From the NCBI GenBank assembly GCA_944332375.1, contig CALVJU010000049.1, positions 1 through 31,576 of the forward strand: a stretch of DNA of 31,576 nucleotides, written 5' to 3'. Below the pieces are notes generated by a model, which did not search any database, had not been told where the DNA came from, and saw only the letters and a list, made by a program, of their open reading frames with translations. The stretch comes from an uncultured Bacilli bacterium (GTDB lineage: Bacteria; Bacillota_I; Bacilli_A; RF39; UBA660). The position numbers were made by a program, and so were the translations under genes. How positions within the stretch are numbered: position 1 is the first letter of the stretch; every line of letters starts with the position of its first letter. Below, in pieces: positions 1 to 7,542 of the stretch.

Positions 1-87
1 TTTTGCTGTTAATATATATGATTTATTATATTAGCAGAAAAAATATTTTATTTTTTATAAATCCGTATTTGTTTGAAAATAATTTTA

Positions 88-142
88 TTGATTTAATATT
101 TTTTCTTATATTTAATACAATCATATATATAATTGTATTAAA
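88..142 (+). promoter_or_regulatory. Possible promoter with overlapping palindromic operator upstream of the ABC ATPase
   Basis: A perfect 11-bp inverted repeat lies at 111-121 (TTTAATACAAT) and 132-142 (ATTGTATTAAA), separated by 10 AT-only or near AT-only bases. A promoter-like pair, TTGATT at 88-93 and TTTAAT at 111-116 with a 17-bp spacer, places the -10 box inside the left arm. No T-run follows either arm, so a terminator is unlikely and a repressor operator is the better reading. The surroundings are very AT-rich, so chance promoter matches are easy to find here. Confidence 0.35.
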
Positions 143-179
143 AAAATCTATAGTTAAAATATTTGAAAGGAGCTTTTAA

Positions 180-824
180 ATGAAGATAGAGTTTAAAAAT
201 GTAAATAAGCAATTTAAAAAGACACCAATTTTAAAAAATGTAAATTTAGAATTTGAAAATGGCAAAATATATGGATTGATTGGTAGAAATGGTAGTGGAA
301 AAAGTGTATTTTTGAAACTTTTATGTGGCTTTTATGAACCAACTGAAGGACAAATATACTTTGATAATGTTGATTTGAAAAAAAGTGGCTTATTCCCACC
401 ATCTACGCGTTCACTTATAGAAAAACCTAACTTTTTACCTTATTTGACAGGATTTGAAAACTTAAAATTATTGGCAAATATTCAAAAAAAGATTTCAGAT
501 GAAAAGATAATTGAAGTATTGAATAAAGTAAATTTAACTAATGATATTAATAAAAAATATTGTGAATATTCACTTGGAATGAAACAAAAACTAGGAATAG
601 CTCAGGTGTTAATGGAAGATCCAGAAGTAATCGTTCTTGATGAACCATTTAATGGAATAGAGGATGAAACAGCAAAAAAAATTAGAAAAATATTATTAGA
701 AGAAAAGAAAAAAAACAAGATAATAATTATTGCTTCCCATATAAAGGAAGATATTGAGGAATTAGCTGATATTGTATTTAAGGTAGATAATGGAGAAATT
801 CTTGAGGTTATAAAAACAAAATAA
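180..824 (+). CDS. ABC transporter ATP-binding protein (BcrA/LanF-like)
   Basis: This is a cytoplasmic ATPase subunit of an ABC transporter, 214 aa, a usual length for a stand-alone nucleotide-binding domain. Visible motifs are Walker A GRNGSGKS (about 35-42), a signature-like YSLGMKQKL (about 130-138), Walker B IVLDEP (about 151-156, catalytic Glu 155) and the H-loop His in ASH (about 187). The Q-loop position reads LIEKPNFLPYL, with Glu where most families have Gln. That is typical of the bacitracin/lantibiotic self-protection group (BcrA, LanF), so export of or resistance to a peptide is the best guess; the substrate is inferred, not shown. The start follows the strong site GAAAGGAG. No intact permease follows: only a short hydrophobic relic lies downstream. 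Codons are richer in AAA and ATA than those of uvrB, which suggests an accessory origin. Confidence 0.85.
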   Translation: MKIEFKNVNKQFKKTPILKNVNLEFENGKIYGLIGRNGSGKSVFLKLLCGFYEPTEGQIYFDNVDLKKSGLFPPSTRSLIEKPNFLPYLTGFENLKLLANIQKKISDEKIIEVLNKVNLTNDINKKYCEYSLGMKQKLGIAQVLMEDPEVIVLDEPFNGIEDETAKKIRKILLEEKKKNKIIIIASHIKEDIEELADIVFKVDNGEILEVIKTK

Positions 825-848
825 TATCATATAAAAAAATAATTTTAA

Positions 849-974
849 AATAAAAGGAGTTGCATTGAAATTTATTTCATATTATTTGTAAATTCTTTTT
901 TTATTGTGTCTACTCTATGGGTTGCATTTCAGATTTGGCTTCCTTGTTTTATTGTCAAAATAGTGTTAAAATAG
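849..974 (+). pseudogene. Possible decayed membrane-permease N-terminus
   Basis: A site reading AAAGGAG at 854-859 is followed by TTG at 865, which would encode LKFISYYL and then stop at 889-891. In another frame, 849-974 is open and encodes a very hydrophobic stretch including FFIVSTLWVAFQIWLPCF, ending in TAG. A single frameshift near 885 would join the two into a typical start of an ABC-2-type permease with a first membrane helix. This would be the expected partner of the preceding ATPase. The reading is tentative, because a hydrophobic open frame this short can arise by chance in T-rich DNA. Confidence 0.3.
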
Positions 975-1036
975 GTTATTGAAAAACGTCTTTGATTATT
1001 TAGTTTTATTTAGGTTTATTTAGTCAATTTGTGGCC

Positions 1037-1125
1037 GAAATTCGTATCCAAGCAAAAAAGACACATTTTTGATGTTATTAAAATAGGTTAGAATACGAAT
1101 TTTTGAAGATAGGATACGAATTTTC
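1037..1125. repeat. Clustered direct and inverted copies of a GGATACGAATTT motif
   Basis: GAAATTCGTATCC at 1037-1049 is the inverse of GGATACGAATTT at 1112-1123. A further direct copy, GAATACGAATTTTT, begins at 1091, giving two direct copies with a 21-bp period and one inverted copy in under 100 bp. Such multiple short repeats near a boundary resemble the ends of some insertion sequences, but no transposase is present. A regulatory array upstream of uvrB is the alternative. Confidence 0.45.
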
Positions 1126-1158
1126 AGGTTGGTAGTAATCGTAGTAAAGGAGGATAAT

Positions 1159-3141
1159 ATGGAAAAAAAGAAAGAAGCAATGTTCAAAATTCATTCAAAG
1201 TTTAAACCTAGTGGAGATCAACCAGAAGCGATAGAACAACTAACAACTGGTATAAAACAGGGAGTAAAACATCAGGTATTATTGGGAGCAACAGGAACTG
1301 GAAAAACTTTTACGATTGCGAATGTAATCAAAGAAGTGAATAAACCTACTTTAGTGCTTGCTCATAATAAAACATTAGCTGGGCAATTATATGGGGAATT
1401 AAAAGAATTGTTTCCAAATAATCATGTAGAATATTTTGTCTCATACTATGACTACTATCAACCAGAAGCTTATGTCGCAAAAACCGATACATATATTGAA
1501 AAAGATGCAGCGATTAATGATGAAATTGATGAACTACGTCACTCTGCTACCTCTGCCCTACTCAAGTACAAAGATGTGATTGTAGTAGCGAGTGTTTCTT
1601 GTATTTATGGTATTGGAGATATAGAGGAATATCGTAAGAAGATGTTAACAATTGATGTCGGTGAGACCATTGATCGAGATGAAGTGATTGAGAAGTTAAT
1701 TGAAATGTTATATGAAAGAAATCAGATGGATTTAAAACGTGGGGCTTTTCGTGTTCGTGGTGATACTTTGGAGTTAGTACCGATTAATCAACATGGGAAA
1801 GGGATTCGTATTGAGTTTTTCGGAGATGAAGTAGATCGGATTGCAGAGTTTGATACAGTGACTGGAGCTGTATTAACTTTAAAAAATAGTATTAGTATTT
1901 TTCCTGCAAGTCACTTTGTTACGAGTGAAGATAAGTTAAAAATAGCGGTAAAAAATATCAAGGAAGAGCTAGAACAACAATTAGAGAAGTTTAAAAAAGA
2001 AAATAAATTAATTGAATATCAAAGGTTAATGGAAAGAACAAATTATGATATGGAAATGCTTTTGGAGACAGGATTTTGTAGAGGTGTTGAGAACTATTCT
2101 AGGCCATTAGCGTTAAAGCCACCAGGAGCGATGCCAACGACTTTGATTGATTTTTTTGGAGATGATTTTTTATTAGTTGTGGATGAATCCCATGTGACGT
2201 TACCACAGGTAAGAGGGATGTTCAATGGAGATCGGGCAAGAAAAGAAGTTTTAGTGAACTATGGGTTCCGTTTGCCGAGTGCTTTAGATAACCGCCCTCT
2301 TCGTTTTGAAGAGTTTGAAGGAAAGATTCATCAAGCAATTTATGTTTCTGCAACACCTGGAGATTATGAAAAGGCTTTAGCAGGAAGTCATATTGTGGAA
2401 CAGATTATTCGTCCAACAGGATTGTTAGATCCAACGATTGAAGTAAAACCAACAAAAGATCAGATTGATGATCTGTTGAATGAAATTCATAAGAGAATGG
2501 AAAAGAACGAGAGAACATTGGTTACTACTTTAACAATTCGTATGGCAGAAGAATTAACGACATATTTGAAAAGTGCGGATATTAAAGTAGCATATCTTCA
2601 TAGTGAAATAAAAACATTGGAACGTATGAGAATTATTCGTGATTTAAGATTAGGAAAATATGATGTTGTGGTTGGAATTAACTTATTACGCGAGGGAATT
2701 GATATTCCAGAAGTTAGTTTGATTGCAATCTTAGATGCGGATAAGCAAGGGTTCTTGCGTAGTGATCGCAGTTTGATTCAGACAATTGGTAGAGCTGCTC
2801 GTAATAGTGAAGGACATGTCATTATGTATGCGGATACGATTAGTGATTCGATGAAAGTAGCAATTGATGAAACAAAAAGAAGACGTGCGATTCAAGAGAA
2901 ATACAATCAAGAACATGGAATTACTCCTAAAACAATTATAAAAGAAATTCATGAAGTGATTTCCAATAATAAAGAAATCGAAGAGAAAAAGCCAGAGAAG
3001 ATGAGTAAACAAGAACGACATAAATTGATGATGGAAATTGAATCAGAAATGAATTTGGCTGCAAAGAATTTAGATTTTGAAAGAGCTATGGAATTAAGAA
3101 ATATTTTGTTTGAATTACAAAGTGAATCATCTGAAAAATAG
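1159..3141 (+). CDS. uvrB: UvrABC excinuclease subunit B
   Basis: UvrB is the damage-verification helicase of nucleotide excision repair. It is loaded by UvrA, then binds UvrC for dual incision. At 660 aa it is full length. The N-terminus carries the GDQPEAI region and Walker A GATGTGKT. The damage-binding beta-hairpin region SYYDYYQPEAY is intact, and helicase motifs such as DESH and the QTIGRAARN arginine-finger region are visible. The C-terminal UVR domain that contacts UvrC ends the protein (last 40 residues or so, LDFERAMELRN). ATG at 1159 is chosen over the upstream GTG at 1129 because AAAGGAGGAT lies at the right distance from it. No uvrA follows; a strong terminator ends the unit, so uvrB appears to be transcribed alone. 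Confidence 0.97.
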   Translation: MEKKKEAMFKIHSKFKPSGDQPEAIEQLTTGIKQGVKHQVLLGATGTGKTFTIANVIKEVNKPTLVLAHNKTLAGQLYGELKELFPNNHVEYFVSYYDYYQPEAYVAKTDTYIEKDAAINDEIDELRHSATSALLKYKDVIVVASVSCIYGIGDIEEYRKKMLTIDVGETIDRDEVIEKLIEMLYERNQMDLKRGAFRVRGDTLELVPINQHGKGIRIEFFGDEVDRIAEFDTVTGAVLTLKNSISIFPASHFVTSEDKLKIAVKNIKEELEQQLEKFKKENKLIEYQRLMERTNYDMEMLLETGFCRGVENYSRPLALKPPGAMPTTLIDFFGDDFLLVVDESHVTLPQVRGMFNGDRARKEVLVNYGFRLPSALDNRPLRFEEFEGKIHQAIYVSATPGDYEKALAGSHIVEQIIRPTGLLDPTIEVKPTKDQIDDLLNEIHKRMEKNERTLVTTLTIRMAEELTTYLKSADIKVAYLHSEIKTLERMRIIRDLRLGKYDVVVGINLLREGIDIPEVSLIAILDADKQGFLRSDRSLIQTIGRAARNSEGHVIMYADTISDSMKVAIDETKRRRAIQEKYNQEHGITPKTIIKEIHEVISNNKEIEEKKPEKMSKQERHKLMMEIESEMNLAAKNLDFERAMELRNILFELQSESSEK

Positions 3142-3171
3142 AGTATAAAACAAAACATATACTCTATTTTT
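3134..3171 (+). terminator. Intrinsic terminator after uvrB
   Basis: A perfect 14-bp stem, AAAAATAGAGTATA (3134-3147) with TATACTCTATTTTT (3158-3171), encloses a 10-nt loop and ends in a T-run. The left arm overlaps the last codons and the stop of uvrB. Confidence 0.85.
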
Positions 3172-3228
3172 GTCTATTTTTGACATCTTTTAAAGAGAAA
3201 AGTGTAGATACATACTTGCATAGAATTA

Positions 3229-3237
3229 TGATATAAT
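3229..3237 (+). promoter_or_regulatory. Extended -10 promoter for the yvlD-like/lgt/trxB unit
   Basis: TGATATAAT at 3229-3237 is a consensus extended -10 element, 20 bp upstream of the ATG at 3258. No good -35 is seen at the usual distance, which fits an extended -10 promoter. Confidence 0.6.
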
Positions 3238-3257
3238 AGAATAAGGGAAGTGAAGAT

Positions 3258-3689
3258 ATGCGCATAATTATTGAAGATAGTAAAGAACATAAAGTTCATT
3301 TAAATCGTGTGATTGAATGGTTTATTGGTATGGTAGGATATGCGATTATATTAATTGCTGTTTCTCTTTTATTTCCTAAGACATTACAGATTGATTCTAA
3401 TTATTTTGGGTTTTGGGCACTGATTGCAGCGATTATCATCTTCATATTGAATAAAACAATCAAACCAATTTTGTTTTGGTTGACTTTACCAATTACAGGA
3501 CTTACATTGGGTTTATTTTATCCATGTATCAATGTTTTTATTCTATATATTGTTAGTTTTCTTTTACGAAATCACTTTCAAATTCATGGATTTTGGATGG
3601 CATTTCTGATTGCAGTGATTATTTCAATATTAAATATGTTAATGGATAGTATTGTTTTAACTCCCCTTTTTAGGAGAAAGAAAGTATGA
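3258..3689 (+). CDS. YvlD-like four-helix membrane protein (phage-holin-like family)
   Basis: This is a 143-aa integral membrane protein with about four predicted helices (roughly residues 22-42, 48-66, 72-100 and 109-132). The pattern NKTIKPILFWLTLPITGLTLGLFYPCINVFIL is the kind of signature seen in the YvlD / mycobacterial 4TM phage-holin-like family, whose molecular function is unknown. Position supports this: yvlD lies between uvrBA and hprK-lgt in Bacillus subtilis, and here it directly precedes lgt. The start ATG follows GGGAAGTGAAG. Its last codon and stop overlap the lgt start by 4 nt (ATGA), so the two are probably translationally coupled. Confidence 0.75.
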   Translation: MRIIIEDSKEHKVHLNRVIEWFIGMVGYAIILIAVSLLFPKTLQIDSNYFGFWALIAAIIIFILNKTIKPILFWLTLPITGLTLGLFYPCINVFILYIVSFLLRNHFQIHGFWMAFLIAVIISILNMLMDSIVLTPLFRRKKV

Positions 3690-4483
3690 ATCCAATATTG
3701 ATAGAAATTGGCCCACTACAAATTCACTGGTATTCTCTTTTTATTGCAATCGGACTTTTGTTAGGAGGAACTTATGTATTAAAGGAAGCAAAACATCATG
3801 GAATATCTGAGGATCAGATGATTGATTTTTTCTTTTTTTTAATTCCAATAGCTTTTATTGGAGCAAGGCTTTATTTTGTTCTGTTTCACCTTGATTATTA
3901 TTTACAATATCCAATGGATATCTTGAAAGTATGGGAAGGTGGTCTAGCAATTCATGGAGGAATTCTTGCAGGACTTCTTTATCTATTATACTTTACGAAA
4001 AAAAATCATTATTCTCCCCTATTCTTTTGTGATATGGCGGTTGTTGCCCTGATTTTAGGACAGGCAATTGGAAGATGGGGGAACTTTGTGAATGGAGAAG
4101 CATATGGTCCTGTAACGAGTTTATCTTTTTTAGAAAGGATTCATCTTCCACAATTTATTATTGATGGGATGTTGATTGGTGGAAATTATCATCACCCTAC
4201 TTTCTTATATGAGTCTATTTGGTGTCTTATTGGCTTTATCATACTATTACTTTTGAAGAGAAAGAAAAAGTTAAAGATAGGAACATTAACTAGTTTTTAT
4301 CTTATCTGGTATGGAATAGAAAGATTCTTTGTAGAAGGATTAAGAACAGATAGTTTGATGTTAGGGCCAATTAAGATTGCTCAAATTATGTCTATTTTGT
4401 TTGTACTATCTGGTATTATGGTAGCAATCTATTGTTTTAAGAAGCAAAAGAAGCTTTATAAGGAGGAAAATTATGGAGCATAG
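3686..4483 (+). CDS. lgt: Prolipoprotein diacylglyceryl transferase
   Basis: Lgt transfers diacylglycerol from phosphatidylglycerol to the lipobox cysteine of prolipoproteins at the membrane. The 265-aa length is normal. About seven membrane helices can be traced. The family signature GQAIGRWGNFVNGEAYG is complete (about 130-146), with the essential Arg and Asn. The conserved GGLAIHGGILAG (His about 91), HPTFLYES and ERFFVEGLRTDSL segments are also present. It overlaps the upstream yvlD-like gene by 4 nt and the downstream trxB by 11 nt, indicating one tight operon. The hprK gene that usually lies just before lgt in Bacillota is absent. Confidence 0.97.
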   Translation: MNPILIEIGPLQIHWYSLFIAIGLLLGGTYVLKEAKHHGISEDQMIDFFFFLIPIAFIGARLYFVLFHLDYYLQYPMDILKVWEGGLAIHGGILAGLLYLLYFTKKNHYSPLFFCDMAVVALILGQAIGRWGNFVNGEAYGPVTSLSFLERIHLPQFIIDGMLIGGNYHHPTFLYESIWCLIGFIILLLLKRKKKLKIGTLTSFYLIWYGIERFFVEGLRTDSLMLGPIKIAQIMSILFVLSGIMVAIYCFKKQKKLYKEENYGA

Positions 4484-5387
4484 TATTATCATTATTGGAG
4501 CTGGAATGAGTGGAATGACGGCTGCAATTTACTTAAAAAGAGCTGGTCATGATGTGATATTAATGGAAAAAGAAATTCCTGGCGGTCAAATTAATAAAAC
4601 AGCGGAAGTAGAAAATTATCCAGGTTTTTTAAAAGTAGATGGACCTACCATTGCGATGAATGTGTATGAACAAGTTCAAGCTCTTAACATTCCTGTATTA
4701 TTTGAATCTGTAGAGAGTATAAAAAAAGAAGATAAGATTTACATAAAGACAAATAAAGGAGAATATACTTGTAAACGATTAATTATCGCATCTGGTAGAT
4801 ATCCTAGAAAATTAAACTTAGAATTCGAGGAACAGTATATAGGCCATGGAATCAGTTATTGTGCTCTCTGTGATGGAGCATTCTTTAAAGGAAAAACAGT
4901 TGCAGTAGTAGGAAGTGGAAATAGTGCATTAGAAGAAGCTTTATATCTATCCAATATCTGTGAAAAAGTGTTGATGATCAATCGAAGTGAGAAATATAAA
5001 GGAAGTCCATTATTATTAGAACGATTAAAAAAATGTCACAACGTTTCTTTATCATATCAAACAAATATTACAAAATTACTAGGAGATGGAACTGTTTTAA
5101 ATGGAATTGAAATAGCAAAAGAAAATCAAAAAGAAACGCTTTCTTTAGATGGATTGTTTGTATATATTGGATCTGTACCAAATACAGACTTCTTAGAAAA
5201 TACAGGTATTGAATTAAAAGACCATTTTATTGTTACAGATCAACAAATGCATACGACAGTATCTGGAATTTACGCTTGTGGAGATTGTGTTCAAAAAGAA
5301 GTTTATCAATTAACCACTGCTGTCGGAGATGGTGCAGTTGCAGCAACGATGGTAGATAAAGAAATGAATTGTGAAAAGAATTGGTAG
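4473..5387 (+). CDS. trxB: Thioredoxin reductase (NADPH), FAD-dependent
   Basis: TrxB transfers electrons from NADPH through FAD and a redox disulfide to thioredoxin in the cytoplasm. At 304 aa it has the usual low-molecular-weight form. Motifs are the FAD site GAGMSGMTAA near the N-terminus, the active-site CALC (in SYCALCDGAFFKG), the NADPH site GSGNSALEEAL, and the C-terminal FAD motif GIYACGDC. The start ATG at 4473 lies inside the end of lgt, preceded by AAGGAGGAAA. The lgt-trxB pairing is common in Bacillota. A terminator overlaps the end of the gene, separating it from yvcK. A ferredoxin-NADP reductase relative is unlikely, because the CxxC is intact. Confidence 0.95.
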   Translation: MEHSIIIIGAGMSGMTAAIYLKRAGHDVILMEKEIPGGQINKTAEVENYPGFLKVDGPTIAMNVYEQVQALNIPVLFESVESIKKEDKIYIKTNKGEYTCKRLIIASGRYPRKLNLEFEEQYIGHGISYCALCDGAFFKGKTVAVVGSGNSALEEALYLSNICEKVLMINRSEKYKGSPLLLERLKKCHNVSLSYQTNITKLLGDGTVLNGIEIAKENQKETLSLDGLFVYIGSVPNTDFLENTGIELKDHFIVTDQQMHTTVSGIYACGDCVQKEVYQLTTAVGDGAVAATMVDKEMNCEKNW

Positions 5388-5408
5388 AATGTTACGAATT
5401 CTTTTTTT
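5374..5408 (+). terminator. Intrinsic terminator at the end of trxB
   Basis: AAAAGAATT (5374-5382) pairs with AATTCTTTT (5397-5405) over a 14-nt loop that contains the trxB stop codon. A seven-T run follows. Confidence 0.7.
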
Positions 5409-5441
5409 GTAGAGAAATGAGCAATTTATAAAAAAATATAG

Positions 5442-5447
5442 TATAAT
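5442..5447 (+). promoter_or_regulatory. -10 element for yvcK-whiA
   Basis: A perfect TATAAT lies 18 bp before the yvcK ATG, downstream of the trxB terminator. The -35 region is weak (TGAGCA near 5419), so strength is uncertain. Confidence 0.5.
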
Positions 5448-5464
5448 AATAGTGGTGATAGTGA

Positions 5465-6409
5465 ATGAAAAAGAAAATTGTTGTGTTGGGTGGAGGAACA
5501 GGGATGTCTACTCTACTTCGTGGTCTAAAACAATTTCCAGTAGATATTACTGCAATTGTTTCTGTTTGTGATGATGGCAGAAGTACTGGTAGATTAAGAC
5601 AGGAATTTAATACAATTGCTGTTGGAGATATCAGACGTGTCATTGTCGCACTTTCAGAAGTAGAACCACTTGTAGAAAAGCTATTTAACTATCGATTCCA
5701 TACAACAAGTGATTTAGATGGTCATACTGTAGGAAATCTATTATTAACGGCTATGTCAAATATTAATGGGAATTTATCAGAAGGAATTGAAGCATTAGCA
5801 AAAATCCTAAATCTAAAGGGTCGAGTATTACCATTAACAGAAGATAACGTTGTATTAATGGCTGATATGGAAGATGGAAGAACCATTGAAGGAGAACATA
5901 ATATAACAGAAACGCATGGTGTGATAAAGAAAGTATATTATAAAGAGGAACCTGTTGTTAGTTCAGAAGTAATTCGTTCTATTAAAGAAGCAGATTTAAT
6001 CTTACTTTCTATGGGAAGTTTATATACAAGTATTATCCCTAATTTAATTTGCAAAGATGTCATTGAGGCAATAGATAAGAGCCATGCCCAAGTGATGTAT
6101 GTTTGTAATATGATGACCCAACCAGGAGAAACAGATAATTTTACCGTAGCAGATCATATTAAAGTCTTAAATAAATATTTAGGAAAACATAAAGTAGATA
6201 CAGTAATTGCCAATGAAGGAATAATTGATAAAGTATTGAGAGATAAATATGCAGATTTAGAACAGAAAGATCCTGTCAAAGTTGATATTGCTGCTTTAAA
6301 AGAGTTAAATGTACAAATTATAGAAGATGATTTTGTGATTATCGAAGATGGTGTGTTAAGACATAATACAATGAAATTAGCATTCCATATCTTCTCCAAT
6401 TTATTATAA
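5465..6409 (+). CDS. yvcK: YvcK/CofD-like gluconeogenesis factor
   Basis: YvcK is a Rossmann-fold, CofD-related protein that binds UDP-sugars and is needed for growth on gluconeogenic carbon sources and for normal cell shape in Bacillus. The 314-aa length is typical. The N-terminus has the glycine-rich nucleotide motif VVLGGGTGMSTLLRGLK, followed by VSVCDDGRSTGRLRQEF and GDIRRVIVAL, all hallmarks of the family. LDGHTVGNLLLTAM and LLSMGSLYTSIIPNL follow in the expected order. It starts at an ATG after GTGGTGATAGTG and overlaps whiA by one base (TAATG). RapZ (yvcJ), usually upstream in the rapZ-yvcK-whiA cluster, is missing. Confidence 0.95.
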   Translation: MKKKIVVLGGGTGMSTLLRGLKQFPVDITAIVSVCDDGRSTGRLRQEFNTIAVGDIRRVIVALSEVEPLVEKLFNYRFHTTSDLDGHTVGNLLLTAMSNINGNLSEGIEALAKILNLKGRVLPLTEDNVVLMADMEDGRTIEGEHNITETHGVIKKVYYKEEPVVSSEVIRSIKEADLILLSMGSLYTSIIPNLICKDVIEAIDKSHAQVMYVCNMMTQPGETDNFTVADHIKVLNKYLGKHKVDTVIANEGIIDKVLRDKYADLEQKDPVKVDIAALKELNVQIIEDDFVIIEDGVLRHNTMKLAFHIFSNLL

Positions 6410-7344
6410 TGTCGTTTACAAGTAAAATTAAAGAAGAAGTATGCAACTTAACAACGACGAAAACAGATGAGATTTCTGAACTATCTGCGTTGATTCGCAA
6501 TCTTGGTATTATTTATCCTAATTATTTTCAAATCATAACGGAAAATGAAAATGTATCCAGTCATATATTCAATTTATTACAAAGAAATTATGATATTACG
6601 CCACGTATCACCGTACGTCGTGGTTATAACTTTAATAAAAATTTACAGTATATTCTTGAAGTAAAACAAAAGAAAGAAGAAATATTAGAAGATTTATCTA
6701 TTATTGAAAACGGAAAAATGAGTATGATTCCCAAAACCTATATCTATGATGATTTTGAATTAAAAAGAGATTACTTAAGAGGAGTTTTCTTATCTTGTGG
6801 AAGTATGAATGATCCGAAAACATCTAGATACCATTTAGAATTTGTCTTCAGTGATTTTGAATATGCAGAATTTATTCAAGAGTTATTAAATCAATTCCAT
6901 TTGAATGCGAAATGGTTAAAAAGAGAAAACAAATATATGGTTTATATGAAGGAAGCAGAAAAAATTGGAGATTTCTTAAGAGTAATTGGAGCAGATAGAG
7001 CGACATTATACTATGAGGATATTCGTATCTTTCGTGAAGAAAAAAACCGTGCTAATCGGTTAAATAACTGTGAACAAGCAAATGTAGAAAAACAAATGGA
7101 AACTGCTTTTCAACAAGTAAAAGATATCGAGTATTTAAAAGAGAAAGATGTTTTTGAATTATTAGATGAGAAAGTGCAAGAAGCAGCCAATTATCGTTTG
7201 AAATATCCTGAAGTATCACTATTAGAACTAAGTGAGATTATCAGTATAGAAACAGGGAATCAAATTACAAAATCAGGTCTTCATCATCGTTTTAAAAAGA
7301 TAAAAGATTTAGTGAAAAAGATGAAAGCAAAGGGAGATGCTTGA
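6409..7344 (+). CDS. whiA: DNA-binding protein WhiA
   Basis: WhiA is a DNA-binding protein with a degenerate LAGLIDADG homing-endonuclease fold and a C-terminal helix-turn-helix. In actinobacteria it drives sporulation genes; in Bacillus it is linked to cell division and chromosome segregation. The 311-aa length fits. The opening SFTSKIKEEVC, the central YLRGVFLSCGSMNDP with YHLEFVF, and the C-terminal segment SLLELSEIISIETGNQITKSGLHHRFKKI identify it. No Shine-Dalgarno sequence precedes the ATG, which overlaps the yvcK stop as TAATG. Translation is therefore probably by termination-reinitiation. Confidence 0.95.
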   Translation: MSFTSKIKEEVCNLTTTKTDEISELSALIRNLGIIYPNYFQIITENENVSSHIFNLLQRNYDITPRITVRRGYNFNKNLQYILEVKQKKEEILEDLSIIENGKMSMIPKTYIYDDFELKRDYLRGVFLSCGSMNDPKTSRYHLEFVFSDFEYAEFIQELLNQFHLNAKWLKRENKYMVYMKEAEKIGDFLRVIGADRATLYYEDIRIFREEKNRANRLNNCEQANVEKQMETAFQQVKDIEYLKEKDVFELLDEKVQEAANYRLKYPEVSLLELSEIISIETGNQITKSGLHHRFKKIKDLVKKMKAKGDA

Positions 7345-7349
7345 TGAAA

Positions 7350-7457
7350 ATGTGACTTTTAACTTAAAATTCAATTTTTTACATTGTGTTTTTTAATAGG
7401 ACATTTTAACTTGTAAACCAATCTAAAAAAGCGGACATTTTAACTTAAAAGTCACAT
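7350..7457. repeat. MITE-like or solo IS-end-like element with 21-bp terminal inverted repeats
   Basis: Six bases after the whiA stop begins a 108-bp element. Its ends, 7350-7370 and 7437-7457, are inverted copies matching at 20 of 21 positions, starting ATGTGACTTTTAA. Inside, GGACATTTTAACTT occurs twice as a direct repeat (7399-7412 and 7433-7446), and the outer ends contain the related CTTTTAACTT. Several spaced copies of one short motif near the tips is typical of IS21-family ends. There is no transposase, and I see no clear target-site duplication. It could be a non-autonomous element or a scar. Confidence 0.6.
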
Positions 7458-7473
7458 GTTGCATATACCTTCG

Positions 7474-7503
7474 TTGACAATAATTCCATTCCTATACTAT
7501 AAT
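7474..7503 (+). promoter_or_regulatory. Consensus housekeeping promoter for the HIT-like gene
   Basis: TTGACA at 7474-7479 and TATAAT at 7498-7503 are both perfect, with an 18-bp spacer. The ATG of the HIT-like gene follows at 7543 after GAAAGGAG. This is the best-matching promoter in the window. Confidence 0.75.
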
Positions 7504-7542
7504 TACTTTGGTAGTCTCTTGATGTTGAAAGGAGTGTTTCTC

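Larger units (their letters stand above)
825..1158. other. Gene-free stretch with a hydrophobic relic and repeats
   Basis: About 330 bp separate the ABC ATPase from uvrB. The left part holds a possible permease relic (849-974). The middle is AT-rich with no clear signal. The right part holds a direct repeat TTAAAATAGGTTA (966-978 and 1078-1090), a 21-bp-period repeat of AGRATACGAATTTT (1090-1103 and 1111-1124), and an inverted copy of the same motif at 1037-1049. The uvrB ribosome binding site AAAGGAGGAT ends the stretch. I see no RNA gene here. Confidence 0.6.

Noticed and set aside
122..142. Terminator at the upstream palindrome
   Set aside because: Neither side of the inverted repeat is followed by a T-run in the direction of transcription, so an operator is more likely.
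7456..7542. Upstream extension of the HIT-like ORF to an ATG at 7456
   Set aside because: The extension begins inside the inverted repeat and crosses a consensus promoter; the ATG at 7543 has the good ribosome binding site.
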